A stretch of 64,000 nt of DNA. It comes from Anaerolineales bacterium UBA6055 (GTDB taxonomy: Bacteria > Chloroflexota > Anaerolineae > Aggregatilineales > Phototrophicaceae). Every line of letters starts with the position of its first letter. Positions within the stretch are counted from its first letter, which is position 1. Shown here piece after piece: positions 27,104-35,962 of this stretch. The stretch spans positions 1-64,000 of the forward strand of contig DIYL01000002.1 of NCBI GenBank assembly GCA_002428985.1, given 5' to 3'. The notes beneath the pieces were generated by a model. It made no database searches, had not been told where the DNA came from, and saw only the letters and a list, made by a program, of their open reading frames with translations. Position numbers and translations under genes: made by a program.

Positions 27104-29299
27104 TTAGCCAAGATCAAAGCGATCAAGCATCATCACCTTATTCCATGCTGCGACGAAGTCATTGACGAATTTTTCTTTGGAATCATCACTTGCATAAACT
27201 TCCGCAATTGCACGGAGTTGTGAATTTGAACCAAATACGAGGTCAACACGGGTACCTGTCCATTTAACATCACCTGTGGAACGGTCGCGTCCTTCAAAAG
27301 TTGCTTCAGTATCATCAGTAGCAGTCCATACAGTGCTCATATCAAGCAGGTTAACGAAGAAGTCGTTAGTGAGTGTTCCTGGGTTATCAGTAAACACGCC
27401 ATGTTGTGCTCCATCGAAGTTTGCATTCAAAACACGCATACCACCAACCAAAGCAGTCATTTCGGGTGCTGTTAGTGTAAGCAATTGAGCTTTGTCCAAC
27501 AACAATTCTTCTGCGGAAATGGAGTATTCAGTTTTGAGGTAGTTACGGAAGCCATCAGCGCCAGGTTCAAGCCATGCGAAGGAATCAGCATCAGTTTGTT
27601 CTTCTGACGCATCCATACGTCCAGCTGTGAATGGTACAGTCACACCGTAGCCAGCATCTTTAGCTGCTTTTTCAACTGCAGCACACCCACCAAGTACAAT
27701 CATGTCAGCTAGTGACACTTTCGCACCACCCGCTGCATTGAAGTCACTTTGAATACCTTCAAGTACCGAGAGTACATTAGCAAGTTGTTCAGGCTGGTTC
27801 GCTTCCCAGTCTTTTTGTGGTGCAAGGCGGATACGCCCACCATTCGCGCCACCACGTTTATCAGAGCCACGGAACGTCGAAGCAGATGACCATGCAGTAT
27901 AGACTAATTGTGAAACAGTTAAATCAGATTCGAGGATTTTACCTTTGAGTTCCGCAACATCAGCATCGCTAATCAATTCATGATCGACTGCTGGAATCGG
28001 ATCTTGCCAGATGAGTTCTTCATCAGGAACAAGTGAACCCAATAGTAAAGCGCGTGGTCCCATATCGCGATGTGTCAGTTTATACCATGCACGTGCGAAT
28101 GCATCTGCAAATTCATCGGGATTTTCGTGAAAGCGACGGGAAATTTTTTCGTATGCAGGGTCAACACGTAAAGCAAGATCGCTAGTCAACATAATTGGTG
28201 CATGTGTTTTATCAGCATTGTGTGCATCAGGGACTGCATCACTCGCTGCGCCACCTTCTGGCACCCACTGATGTGCGCCTGCAGGGCTTTTAGTCAATTC
28301 CCACTCGTAACCAAACAACGTATCAAAATAGCTGTTATCCCATGCGATTGGGGTTGGGGTCCATGCACCTTCTAGACCACTGGTAATAGTATCTTCGCCC
28401 ATACCACTACCATGCGCGCTTGTCCAACCAAAGCCTTGTTCTGCGATACCAGCACCTTCAGGTTCTGCGCCAACAAGTTCAACATCACCAGCACCATGTG
28501 TTTTACCAAAGGTGTGACCACCAGCAATCAGTGCAACAGTTTCTTCGTCATTCATTGCCATACGGGCAAAGGTTTCACGAATATCACGAGCTGAAGCTAA
28601 TGGATCAGGGTTGCCATTCGGGCCTTCTGGATTCACATAGATCAGACCCATTTGCACTGCCGCAAGTGGATTTTCAAGTTCACGATCACCAGTGTAACGT
28701 TTGTCATCAAGCCATTCATTTTCAGAACCCCAGTAAATGTCTTCTTCAGGTTCCCAAATGTCTTCACGTCCGCCGCCAAAACCAAATGTCTTGAAGCCCA
28801 TAGATTCAAGCGCAACATTACCAGCAAGAATCATCAAGTCTGCCCATGACAATTTTTGACCATATTTTTGTTTAATCGGCCAGAGCAAACGACGTGCTTT
28901 ATCAAGGTTCGCATTATCTGGCCAGCTGTTGAGCGGTGCAAAGCGTTGTGTACCTGCGCCACCGCCACCGCGACCATCCCCGGTGCGATATGTACCTGCG
29001 CTGTGCCATGTCATACGGATGAACAGTGGACCGTAATGACCATAATCTGCTGGCCACCAATCTTGTGAATCTGTCATCAATTCTGTGAGATCACTGACAA
29101 CAGCATCCAAATCCAGTTTTTTGAATTCTTCCGCATAATCGAATTCCACACCCATTGGGTCTGTTACTGATGGATTTTGATGCAAAATTTTAATGTTAAG
29201 TTGGTTAGGCCACCAAGTTTGGTTGGTTACAGAGCCAAATTTTGTGGTTGAACCACCGGTAAATGGACACTTACCATTACTGCCATTACTTTCTGACAT
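27104..29299 (-). CDS. katG: Catalase-peroxidase
   Basis: A bifunctional haem enzyme that destroys hydrogen peroxide and also oxidises organic donors. The 731-residue length is normal for the two-domain family. The distal haem pocket is PLFIRMTWHSAGTYR, with Arg95, Trp98 and His99. The MGLIYVNPEGPNG segment carries the Tyr of the Met-Tyr-Trp adduct. ALIAGGHTFGKTHG contains the proximal His. A second, non-haem-like half follows (WSSASTFRGSDKRGG). It is cytoplasmic and divergent from oxyR, with OxyR-type sites in between, so peroxide induction is very likely. Confidence 0.98.
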   Translation of the reverse strand: MSESNGSNGKCPFTGGSTTKFGSVTNQTWWPNQLNIKILHQNPSVTDPMGVEFDYAEEFKKLDLDAVVSDLTELMTDSQDWWPADYGHYGPLFIRMTWHSAGTYRTGDGRGGGGAGTQRFAPLNSWPDNANLDKARRLLWPIKQKYGQKLSWADLMILAGNVALESMGFKTFGFGGGREDIWEPEEDIYWGSENEWLDDKRYTGDRELENPLAAVQMGLIYVNPEGPNGNPDPLASARDIRETFARMAMNDEETVALIAGGHTFGKTHGAGDVELVGAEPEGAGIAEQGFGWTSAHGSGMGEDTITSGLEGAWTPTPIAWDNSYFDTLFGYEWELTKSPAGAHQWVPEGGAASDAVPDAHNADKTHAPIMLTSDLALRVDPAYEKISRRFHENPDEFADAFARAWYKLTHRDMGPRALLLGSLVPDEELIWQDPIPAVDHELISDADVAELKGKILESDLTVSQLVYTAWSSASTFRGSDKRGGANGGRIRLAPQKDWEANQPEQLANVLSVLEGIQSDFNAAGGAKVSLADMIVLGGCAAVEKAAKDAGYGVTVPFTAGRMDASEEQTDADSFAWLEPGADGFRNYLKTEYSISAEELLLDKAQLLTLTAPEMTALVGGMRVLNANFDGAQHGVFTDNPGTLTNDFFVNLLDMSTVWTATDDTEATFEGRDRSTGDVKWTGTRVDLVFGSNSQLRAIAEVYASDDSKEKFVNDFVAAWNKVMMLDRFDLG

Positions 29300-29452
29300 C
29301 GTTCAAATTGCTCCCTTATTAAGTTAACTAATGTATGATGTTGACCCCAAGCAAATGCGCCCAAAATCAACGCGTTTCCTAATTGATGATTATATTTAAA
29401 CGAACTAAGCTATCACTTGATATTGCATTTTCTTATCGAATTTTAATATTCG

Positions 29453-29467
29453 ATAGGTTATATCTAT
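29453..29467. promoter_or_regulatory. OxyR-type site 1 upstream of katG
   Basis: ATAGGTTATATCTAT fits ATAGNTNNNANCTAT exactly, the consensus for one pair of OxyR half-sites. It lies in the katG-oxyR divergent region, 154 bp before the katG start codon. Confidence 0.65.
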
Positions 29468-29515
29468 AATAGCATTTGCGTACCCATTCAATAAGAGCAA
29501 TATGCCTATAGACCT

Positions 29516-29530
29516 ATAGTTTCAACCTAT
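29516..29530. promoter_or_regulatory. OxyR-type site 2 upstream of oxyR
   Basis: ATAGTTTCAACCTAT fits ATAGNTNNNANCTAT exactly. A further CTATAG lies just upstream (29506-29511). It ends 21 nt before the oxyR start codon, a position suited to autorepression. Confidence 0.65.
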
Positions 29531-29551
29531 ATCATCAAAAGGATTTACTGT

Positions 29552-30445
29552 ATGGAATTGCGCCAATTAGAGTATTTTGTAGCTGTTGTCGAGACAGGCA
29601 GTTTTAGTCAGGCGGCAGAACGCTGTAGTGTGGCGCAACCGTCATTAAGTCAACAGATTATCAAGCTCGAAAAAGAATTGGGATACCCTCTATTTGAGCG
29701 GCTCGGCAGACGTATAGCAATTACAGATGCGGGCAACTTACTCTATCCACGTGCAAAGTCAATTTTGTCGGATGTCCAACATGCGAAACACAGTATCATG
29801 TCGGATTCATCGTCTGATCGTGGTAGTCTATCCGTTGGCATTATTCCTACACTCGGACCGTATCTACTCTATGAAACCGTGACTCAGTTTAAACAGCAGT
29901 ATCCGGATGTTAAACTGGAAATTCGGGAAGATATGACACAAGGCATCATGAACCAATTGCTCAATGCAGAATTAGATATTGGGTTTGTCAGCCTACCAAT
30001 CGAAAATAAGCAAATTGTTACTGATAAACTATTTCTCGAGCCATTGTATGTTGCTGTACGGTCGGATCATATCTTAGCGCAGAGCCAATCTGTTGATATT
30101 GCAACATTAAGCAACACCCCATTCATCCGTTTATCAGATCAAAATTGCCTATCCGACCAATTAGACGCATTCTGTTATGTGCAAAAAATTGATCCACCGA
30201 CGATTTATCACACGACTCAGCTTGCAACTGTCATGGAATATGTACGATTAGGAATGGGGGTTTCTATTGTTCCTGCCTGCGCAGTAGCAACATATCATGG
30301 CGATGGTCTTGTTTTCAAGCATATTAGCCAGAATTCACTAGACCGTGTTATCGTATCGGCGCGTCATCAGGGTCGTACAGAATCTGAAGTCAGTAAAACA
30401 TTTACACATATCCTCAAACAAACTTGGCGAGCACTTACTGCATGA
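29552..30445 (+). CDS. oxyR: Peroxide-sensing regulator OxyR
   Basis: A LysR-family activator of 297 residues. The N-terminal winged helix-turn-helix is clear (LEYFVAVVETGSFSQAAERC, VAQPSLSQQIIKLEKELG, LFERLGRRIAITDAG). The regulatory domain contains SDQNCLSDQLDAFC, aligning with the redox-active block of E. coli OxyR; counting residues puts the two Cys at 199 and 208, the same numbers as in E. coli. This supports disulfide-based H2O2 sensing rather than a generic LysR role. It is divergent from katG. Two consensus OxyR sites lie in the shared intergenic region. Confidence 0.93.
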   Translation: MELRQLEYFVAVVETGSFSQAAERCSVAQPSLSQQIIKLEKELGYPLFERLGRRIAITDAGNLLYPRAKSILSDVQHAKHSIMSDSSSDRGSLSVGIIPTLGPYLLYETVTQFKQQYPDVKLEIREDMTQGIMNQLLNAELDIGFVSLPIENKQIVTDKLFLEPLYVAVRSDHILAQSQSVDIATLSNTPFIRLSDQNCLSDQLDAFCYVQKIDPPTIYHTTQLATVMEYVRLGMGVSIVPACAVATYHGDGLVFKHISQNSLDRVIVSARHQGRTESEVSKTFTHILKQTWRALTA

Positions 30446-30493
30446 CATTTTAGTAAGCCAAACCTTAACATAAGTACAAAATCTTCATAATAT

Positions 30494-30522
30494 TTGCATT
30501 GTTTAATACGACCCGATATAAA
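30494..30522 (+). promoter_or_regulatory. Possible promoter of sugar ABC importer operon
   Basis: TTGCAT (30494-30499), a 17-nt spacer and TATAAA (30517-30522), about 34 nt before the start codon. The -35 match is weak. Confidence 0.45.
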
Positions 30523-30555
30523 TGTATCAGATATTTACATATGGAGGTTTACTCT

Positions 30556-31869
30556 ATGCGAAAAATTCGCATCCTTGCTCTAATCGTAGCTATGATGGTC
30601 ATGACAGGTGTATTACAAGCACAAGATGAAATTGTTATTGACTTTTACTTCCCACAAGCAGTTGACGGTCCAATTGCAGAAGCGATGGATCGTTATTCAG
30701 CAGAATTCATGGAAGCAAACCCCGGTATTGTTATCAATTCTGTTTACACCGGTAGCTACAACCAAACCCGTGATACCGTTCTAGCAGAAGGTGACGACCT
30801 AATCGTTGATGTTGCTGTTATGTTGGCAATCGACCTTTTAAGCTTTGTCGAAGCAGGTACAATCGCACCAGTACAACCTTACATTGATGCAATGGACGAT
30901 GGTGAAGCATATGTTGCGGACATCTACCCAGCATTCCTCGCCAATGGTACAGGCCCTGACGGTCAAATTTGGACTGTTCCGTTCCAACGCAGTACCCCAA
31001 TCATGTATTACAATGCTGATCTATTGGCAGTTGAAGGCTTCGAAGTTCCAACCAACAACGAGGATTTAATTGAAGTTGCACAAGCACTAACCACCGAAGA
31101 TCGTTTCGGGTTGCTTGTTCCAGTTGCAGGTATCTTCCCAAGCTGGATGTTCCAAAGCTTTGCAGCAGCTTACGGTCAACCAGTCACCGTACAAGGTGAA
31201 CCTGACCAAGTCTACCTCGACACACCAGAAGCTCTCGCCGCAGTTGAATTTGTAACACGCCTCGGTATGCCAGTAGAAGACGGTGGTTTCGGCGTTGGTC
31301 CTATGGGTGGTAGCGCATGGGGCGATACACCAACCGCATTCATCGGCGAACAAGCAGCAATGATTTATCATAGTACAGGTTCACTCACCAGTATCCTTGC
31401 AAATGCACCATTTGAAGTTGGTGTTGCATTCCTCCCATCTGGCCCTGCTGGAGAAGATGGTACAGGATATGGTTCCCCAACAGGTGGCGGTAACCTCTAC
31501 TTGTTCAATGACGGCAATAAATCTCAAGAAGAACTCGACGCAGCATGGGCATGGATCAACTTCCTATCCCAACCAGAAATCCAAGCAGACTGGGGTGCAA
31601 CAACTGGTTACATCGCAGCATTTGATAGCGCATGGCAAACAGAACCACTCGCTAGCCTTGTTGAAGAATTCCCACAATATGGTGTAACCCGCGATCACTT
31701 GAGTGTTGCATCACAAGAATTCTCAGCTTTCCGTACCATCGACCTCCAAAACATTGTTAACGGTCAATTGGCGCGTATCATCTCTGGTGAAGTCCCATTG
31801 GAAGAAGCAGCAACTGTTCTTGAAGAAGCACAAGCACAAATTGACGACTTGCTTGCTGATTACCGCTAA
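30556..31869 (+). CDS. Sugar ABC importer, extracellular solute-binding protein
   Basis: A 437-residue family 1 solute-binding protein. The ATG at 30556 is chosen because GGAGG lies 8 nt upstream and it begins a proper signal peptide (MRKIRILALIVAMMVMTGVLQAQ); the frame is open further upstream. Cleavage is probably after VLQA, and there is no lipobox Cys. The mature protein shows RYSAEFMEANPGIVINSV, WTVPFQRSTPIMYYNADLL and YLFNDGNKSQEELDAAWAWI, typical of sugar-binding members. A hairpin after the stop may limit read-through into the two permease genes, a usual arrangement that gives excess binding protein. The exact sugar is unknown. Confidence 0.9.
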   Translation: MRKIRILALIVAMMVMTGVLQAQDEIVIDFYFPQAVDGPIAEAMDRYSAEFMEANPGIVINSVYTGSYNQTRDTVLAEGDDLIVDVAVMLAIDLLSFVEAGTIAPVQPYIDAMDDGEAYVADIYPAFLANGTGPDGQIWTVPFQRSTPIMYYNADLLAVEGFEVPTNNEDLIEVAQALTTEDRFGLLVPVAGIFPSWMFQSFAAAYGQPVTVQGEPDQVYLDTPEALAAVEFVTRLGMPVEDGGFGVGPMGGSAWGDTPTAFIGEQAAMIYHSTGSLTSILANAPFEVGVAFLPSGPAGEDGTGYGSPTGGGNLYLFNDGNKSQEELDAAWAWINFLSQPEIQADWGATTGYIAAFDSAWQTEPLASLVEEFPQYGVTRDHLSVASQEFSAFRTIDLQNIVNGQLARIISGEVPLEEAATVLEEAQAQIDDLLADYR

Positions 31870-31898
31870 TCGCACCTGCGATACAACTTAATACACAA

Positions 31899-31926
31899 TG
31901 GAGACATGCCTCGGGTGTGTCTCTAT
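31899..31926 (+). terminator. Intercistronic hairpin after solute-binding protein
   Basis: GAGACA (31901-31906) pairs with TGTCTC (31918-31923), followed by TATTTG. It is probably an mRNA-stabilising or partial-termination hairpin between binding protein and permease genes. Confidence 0.55.
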
Positions 31927-31951
31927 TTGATTATAGTTTTGGACAAATCCT

Positions 31952-32917
31952 ATGACCACAATTGCTCCTCCCACTAGAACACAAAAAAACTCAGGCAGTT
32001 CTACTAATAAGCCTATTCTGACGCGACTGACACCCTACCTGCTGATTGCACCAGCATTAATCCTGATTTTTATGTTTACAATTATCCCATCCATCAATAC
32101 CTTGATTGCCAGCACCTTTGAATTTATTCCGGCTGGACGTGCCCGCATGCTCGATATTCCCGAAGAGCAATTTGTCGGGTTACAAAACTACATCGATCTA
32201 CTAGACCGTTCTCATTTTCTTGGTACATGGTTTCTACCAATTTTAGGTAACACGCTTATTTTTGCGTTGGCAACGGTTCTGATTACCATACCAATTGGCT
32301 TGCTAATGGCATTGCTATTAAACCGACGTATTCGAGGGATGGCGCTGTGGCGGTTTAGCATGTTCTATCCGACGCTACTACCACTCATTGGAGCAGCTAA
32401 TATCTGGGCATTTTTATACTCAGATACAGTCGGGTTAATTAATACCGTTCTCAAAACATTCAGCATAGATGGTCCGGATTGGATTGGTAATCCAGATACA
32501 GTCTTGATGTCAATCATAATCGTTAATATTTGGAAGCAAGCCGGTTTTAATATGATCTTCTATCTAGCAGGATTACAGAGTATCCCCCGTAATATTTACG
32601 AAGCGGCAGAACTTGATGGTGCGGGTTACTTCCAGCAACTGCTCTATCTGACCTTACCATTATTACGACGCACGACACTATTTATTTTGATTACAGCTTC
32701 TACATTTTCCTTCCAAACAGTCGAACAACTGGCAGCACTCAATCAAGGGAATCCTGCTAATCGTGGGAACTTGCTTTTGTGGTATATCTTCCAGAATTTG
32801 CCATCGCGCGATGCATTCGGGTTTGTCAATGCGATGACGGTGATTCTTGTCGGTATTCTGCTTATTTTCACAATCAGTAACTTTGTAGTCTTTGAAAGGC
32901 AAGATGATGACGCATAA
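31952..32917 (+). CDS. Sugar ABC importer permease, MalF/UgpA type
   Basis: A 321-residue inner-membrane permease. About six transmembrane helices follow a ~27-residue hydrophilic Thr/Ser-rich N-terminus. The EAA loop that contacts the ATPase is EAAELDGAGYFQQLLYLTLPLL, matching the consensus EAA-x3-G-x9-I-x-LP. With the next gene it forms the heterodimeric channel for the binding protein encoded upstream. No ATPase gene is present in the cluster, so a shared MsmX/UgpC-type ATPase elsewhere is expected. Its end overlaps the start of the next permease gene. Confidence 0.92.
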   Translation: MTTIAPPTRTQKNSGSSTNKPILTRLTPYLLIAPALILIFMFTIIPSINTLIASTFEFIPAGRARMLDIPEEQFVGLQNYIDLLDRSHFLGTWFLPILGNTLIFALATVLITIPIGLLMALLLNRRIRGMALWRFSMFYPTLLPLIGAANIWAFLYSDTVGLINTVLKTFSIDGPDWIGNPDTVLMSIIIVNIWKQAGFNMIFYLAGLQSIPRNIYEAAELDGAGYFQQLLYLTLPLLRRTTLFILITASTFSFQTVEQLAALNQGNPANRGNLLLWYIFQNLPSRDAFGFVNAMTVILVGILLIFTISNFVVFERQDDDA

Positions 32918-33803
32918 CGATAACAAGGCACAAACAAAGAATAAGCGTGAACCTAAAAATTCGGATTCATCAGCACTTCAAAAACGCAATCGTTGGAGCA
33001 TAGCAGCGGACCTTTTTACAGCTCTCTTTTCGTTATTTTGGTTACTACCACTCATTTTTGCAATCTTGATGGCGTTTCGTCCACGTGCAGATGTCTTGAC
33101 TAACGGCAATGTCTTCTTTGGCAGTGAAATTACATTTGCCAACTTTCAAGCCGCATGGAACGTGGCTCCATGGGAGATGCACTTCATAACGAGTGTTATA
33201 GTGGTGTTTGGTGTTTTGTTCGTACAATTACTGACCTCGACCTTAGCGGGGTATGCCTTTGCTAAAATGCGCTTTACAGGGAAAAATATCTTGCTATTTT
33301 TGATATTACTCCAGTTAATGATCCCCACAGGTGTATTATTGGTACAGAACTTAGCGACAGTTCGTTCTTTAGGTGTATTCGATACGCGTTGGGCGTTGAT
33401 GATGCCATATTGGGGGTCAGCATTTGGGATATTATTGATGCGCCAAACATTTCGTGGCATTCCATCCGATTTAGAAGAAGCAGCCCGCATTGACGGAGCG
33501 AACACAGCACAAGTATTATGGAATATCTATATCCCTCTATCCATCCCAACATATGTCGCTTTTGCATTGGTAAGCATCAGCGCACGTTGGAACGAATTTC
33601 TGTGGCCCTTCATTGTCACTCGTACAGAAGAAGTTCGTCCGTTAACAGTAGGGCTCAATAAGTTATTCCAATCCACAGAATCCGGTGCGTTATATGGTCA
33701 GTTGATGGCAGGCACATTAATTGTAATTGCCCCATTGGTAATCTTGTTTATTCTGTTCCAAAGGCGATTTATAGAAAGTTTTGCACAAAGTGGTATCAAA
33801 TAA
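32907..33803 (+). CDS. Sugar ABC importer permease, MalG/UgpE type
   Basis: A 298-residue permease, taking the ATG at 32907, which has GAAAGG 7 nt upstream; ATG 32904 or TTG 32892 are alternatives. It overlaps the upstream permease by 11 nt. An N-terminal charged tail (~30 residues) is followed by six membrane helices. The EAA motif is EAARIDGANTAQVLWNIYIPLS. It is the last gene of the importer operon. Substrate specificity cannot be read from the permeases. Confidence 0.92.
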   Translation: MTHNDNKAQTKNKREPKNSDSSALQKRNRWSIAADLFTALFSLFWLLPLIFAILMAFRPRADVLTNGNVFFGSEITFANFQAAWNVAPWEMHFITSVIVVFGVLFVQLLTSTLAGYAFAKMRFTGKNILLFLILLQLMIPTGVLLVQNLATVRSLGVFDTRWALMMPYWGSAFGILLMRQTFRGIPSDLEEAARIDGANTAQVLWNIYIPLSIPTYVAFALVSISARWNEFLWPFIVTRTEEVRPLTVGLNKLFQSTESGALYGQLMAGTLIVIAPLVILFILFQRRFIESFAQSGIK

Positions 33804-33869
33804 GACTATGGTAGATACAGGTGAGATATTATAATCACTCCTCATTTGAGACCAATTAAAGAGACCTGT

Positions 33870-35183
33870 ATGAGCTATAAACAAACACTACTAGATAAAT
33901 TTGCAACTCAAACCGCCACAATCGGTGTTGTCGGGCTGGGATATGTCGGTCTGCCACTTGCTGTCGAATTTGCTGAAGCAGGCTTTGATGTTATCGGCTT
34001 AGATGTACAACAATCAAAGGTAGATGAACTCAACACAGGGTCTAGCTATATCGCCGATATACCAACACAACGTCTAGAACCACTTGTGACATCTGGTAAA
34101 TTGCGGGCAACAACATCATACGAAGACCTTAAAGTTGTCGACGCAATTAGTATTTGCGTGCCAACCCCACTCCGCAAAACCCGCGACCCAGACATGTCAT
34201 ATATTATCCAAGCATCACAATCAATCAGTAAAATTAGTCATCCGAGCATGTTAATTGTTCTGGAAAGTACCACGTATCCAGGCACCACTGAAGAAATTAT
34301 CTTACCCGAAATTGTAAAAGATGGTCTAACTGTCGGCGAAGATGTATTTATTGCATTTTCGCCAGAACGTATCGATCCAGGTAACAAAAAGTATGCCGTC
34401 CGCAATACACCTAAGGTAGTTGGTGGTATTACGCCCAACTGTACCGAAGTTGCAACAGCGCTGTATGCAACTGCTGTTGATACGGTTGTGCCTGTTTCAT
34501 CACCAACATCTGCAGAGATGGTTAAATTATTGGAAAATACATTCCGTGCCGTCAACATTGGCTTAGTCAACGAAATGGCGTTAATGTGCGACAAACTTGG
34601 TGTGGATGTTTGGGAAGTGATCCATGCTGCAGCCACAAAACCTTTCGGATTTATGCCATTTTATCCAGGTCCAGGTCTCGGTGGGCATTGCATTCCAGTT
34701 GATCCGCATTATCTGAGCTGGAAGCTAAAAACACTCAACTACAACGCTCGCTTTATCGAGCTGGCCAGCGAGATTAACACGTCAATGCCCTACTATGTCA
34801 TCGACAAAGTTACCGATGCACTGAATGAGCAAGAGCGTGCAGTCCGCGGGTCTAAAATATTGGTGATGGGTGTCGCCTATAAACTTGATGTAGATGATGT
34901 ACGCGAAAGCCCTGCCCTCGATATTATCAGTTTACTGCGCCAAAAAGGTGCAGATGTCAGCTATCACGATCCACACGTCGAAGAAATACGCTTAGAAAAT
35001 GAAAGCCGGATGCAAAATACACCTTACACAACCAGCATTCTATCAGAAGCACATTGTGTTGTTGTTGTAACCGATCACACTGCATTTGACTGGCAAGAAC
35101 TCGCTGACCATAGTACGGTTATAGTGGATACACGTAATGTGATGAGCAATATCGACGGTCAAGCACAAGTCATTAGTATCTAA
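33870..35183 (+). CDS. Nucleotide-sugar (UDP-N-acetylhexosamine-type) dehydrogenase
   Basis: A 437-residue NAD-dependent enzyme that oxidises the C6 hydroxyl of a UDP-sugar to the uronate in two steps. The ATG at 33870 is chosen because MSYKQT begins the conserved N-terminus; the frame extends 8 codons upstream. The Rossmann motif is IGVVGLGYVGLPLAVEFAEAGF. The active-site block is GGHCIPVDPHYLSWK with the catalytic Cys. VMGVAYKLDVDDVRESPA starts the C-terminal domain. The GGHCIPVDP form suggests the UDP-GlcNAc/ManNAc (WbpA/TviB/WecC) subgroup over UDP-glucose dehydrogenase. It begins a probable surface-glycan gene run. Confidence 0.9.
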   Translation: MSYKQTLLDKFATQTATIGVVGLGYVGLPLAVEFAEAGFDVIGLDVQQSKVDELNTGSSYIADIPTQRLEPLVTSGKLRATTSYEDLKVVDAISICVPTPLRKTRDPDMSYIIQASQSISKISHPSMLIVLESTTYPGTTEEIILPEIVKDGLTVGEDVFIAFSPERIDPGNKKYAVRNTPKVVGGITPNCTEVATALYATAVDTVVPVSSPTSAEMVKLLENTFRAVNIGLVNEMALMCDKLGVDVWEVIHAAATKPFGFMPFYPGPGLGGHCIPVDPHYLSWKLKTLNYNARFIELASEINTSMPYYVIDKVTDALNEQERAVRGSKILVMGVAYKLDVDDVRESPALDIISLLRQKGADVSYHDPHVEEIRLENESRMQNTPYTTSILSEAHCVVVVTDHTAFDWQELADHSTVIVDTRNVMSNIDGQAQVISI

Positions 35184-35192
35184 CCATTAAGA

Positions 35193-35215
35193 GTCGCCTG
35201 CTTGTGGCGACCTAC
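35193..35215. repeat. REP-like palindrome with GTAG foot (copy 1)
   Basis: GTCGCC (35193-35198) pairs with GGCGAC (35206-35211), flanked on the right by CTAC, which is GTAG on the minus strand. It lies just after a stop codon and lacks a T-run. GTAG at the base of a short hairpin is the hallmark of REP elements served by IS200-like RAYT transposases. Confidence 0.45.
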
Positions 35216-35271
35216 AGCTATGGTTATACTATGTTTAGACTTGATTAGATTGTTAAACAAAGGGATGAAAT

Positions 35272-35952
35272 ATGCCACAATTGTCGGCTGAGCTAAAACG
35301 CTTCGAGCATCTCAAAGGTGCATTTGAAATTATTCGCTATCTCGGTGAACAAGATCAACCTGCGGATGAATATTTAATATGCGATGACCTTGATATGTCG
35401 GAACGTCGTTTTGGCAAAGCAATCAAACGGATTGTTACCCGCGACTTTGTAAAAATGAACGCAGACCGTGAGTATTATCTTACACAAAAAGGCGAAGATG
35501 CAGCGATTGAGTTAGATGAATATTTTGCTGACGGTGGTAGACAAAAAAATACTGGCAGCAATAAAGTGAATCGCAAATTACTTGTTGCGTTGCCGCGTGA
35601 ATTAGGTGCTGGGCAAACGACTGATATGTATATCGGTTTTGAACCTGATAATGCCTCGTCGTTTTCATCGCCAGCCGATATTGTGTTGCGTGTCTCGGCC
35701 GCAAATGCTTTATTAAGCGGTAGTGATGACGAAATGCTCAAATTACATAATGATTCACTGACTCAAACACTACAACTCACACCAGAGATGTTTACCCAAA
35801 TACGTGTGAAGGTTCAGGTCTTCCAGCTTGCACCTAATGGTGAAGATATTACGATGTGTGGTGGTCTCTATGTAGACGTAAACGTCTCACCAGACCAAGC
35901 TCATGATGGTTTCGTAGCATATTCATCTCAAATTGCACTGGATCCGACCTAG
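35272..35952 (+). CDS. Winged-helix-like hypothetical protein
   Basis: A 226-residue soluble protein. Residues ~1-80 are predicted to form a winged helix: FEIIRYLGEQDQPADEYLICDDLDMSERRFGKAIKRIVTRDFVKMNADREYYLTQKGEDAA resembles MarR/DUF-type recognition plus wing. Residues ~95-220 form a beta-rich second domain (KLLVALPRELGAGQTTDMYIG; RVKVQVFQLAP) resembling an immunoglobulin- or SH3-like fold. It lies 10 nt upstream of an acidic membrane protein gene and 88 nt after the dehydrogenase gene. DNA binding is inferred only from the fold guess. Confidence 0.55.
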   Translation: MPQLSAELKRFEHLKGAFEIIRYLGEQDQPADEYLICDDLDMSERRFGKAIKRIVTRDFVKMNADREYYLTQKGEDAAIELDEYFADGGRQKNTGSNKVNRKLLVALPRELGAGQTTDMYIGFEPDNASSFSSPADIVLRVSAANALLSGSDDEMLKLHNDSLTQTLQLTPEMFTQIRVKVQVFQLAPNGEDITMCGGLYVDVNVSPDQAHDGFVAYSSQIALDPT

Positions 35953-35962
35953 TTAGATAGAC

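Noticed and set aside
28420..28794. Plus-strand frames antisense to katG
   Set aside because: Low-complexity His/Gln-rich translation typical of a shadow of a real gene on the other strand.
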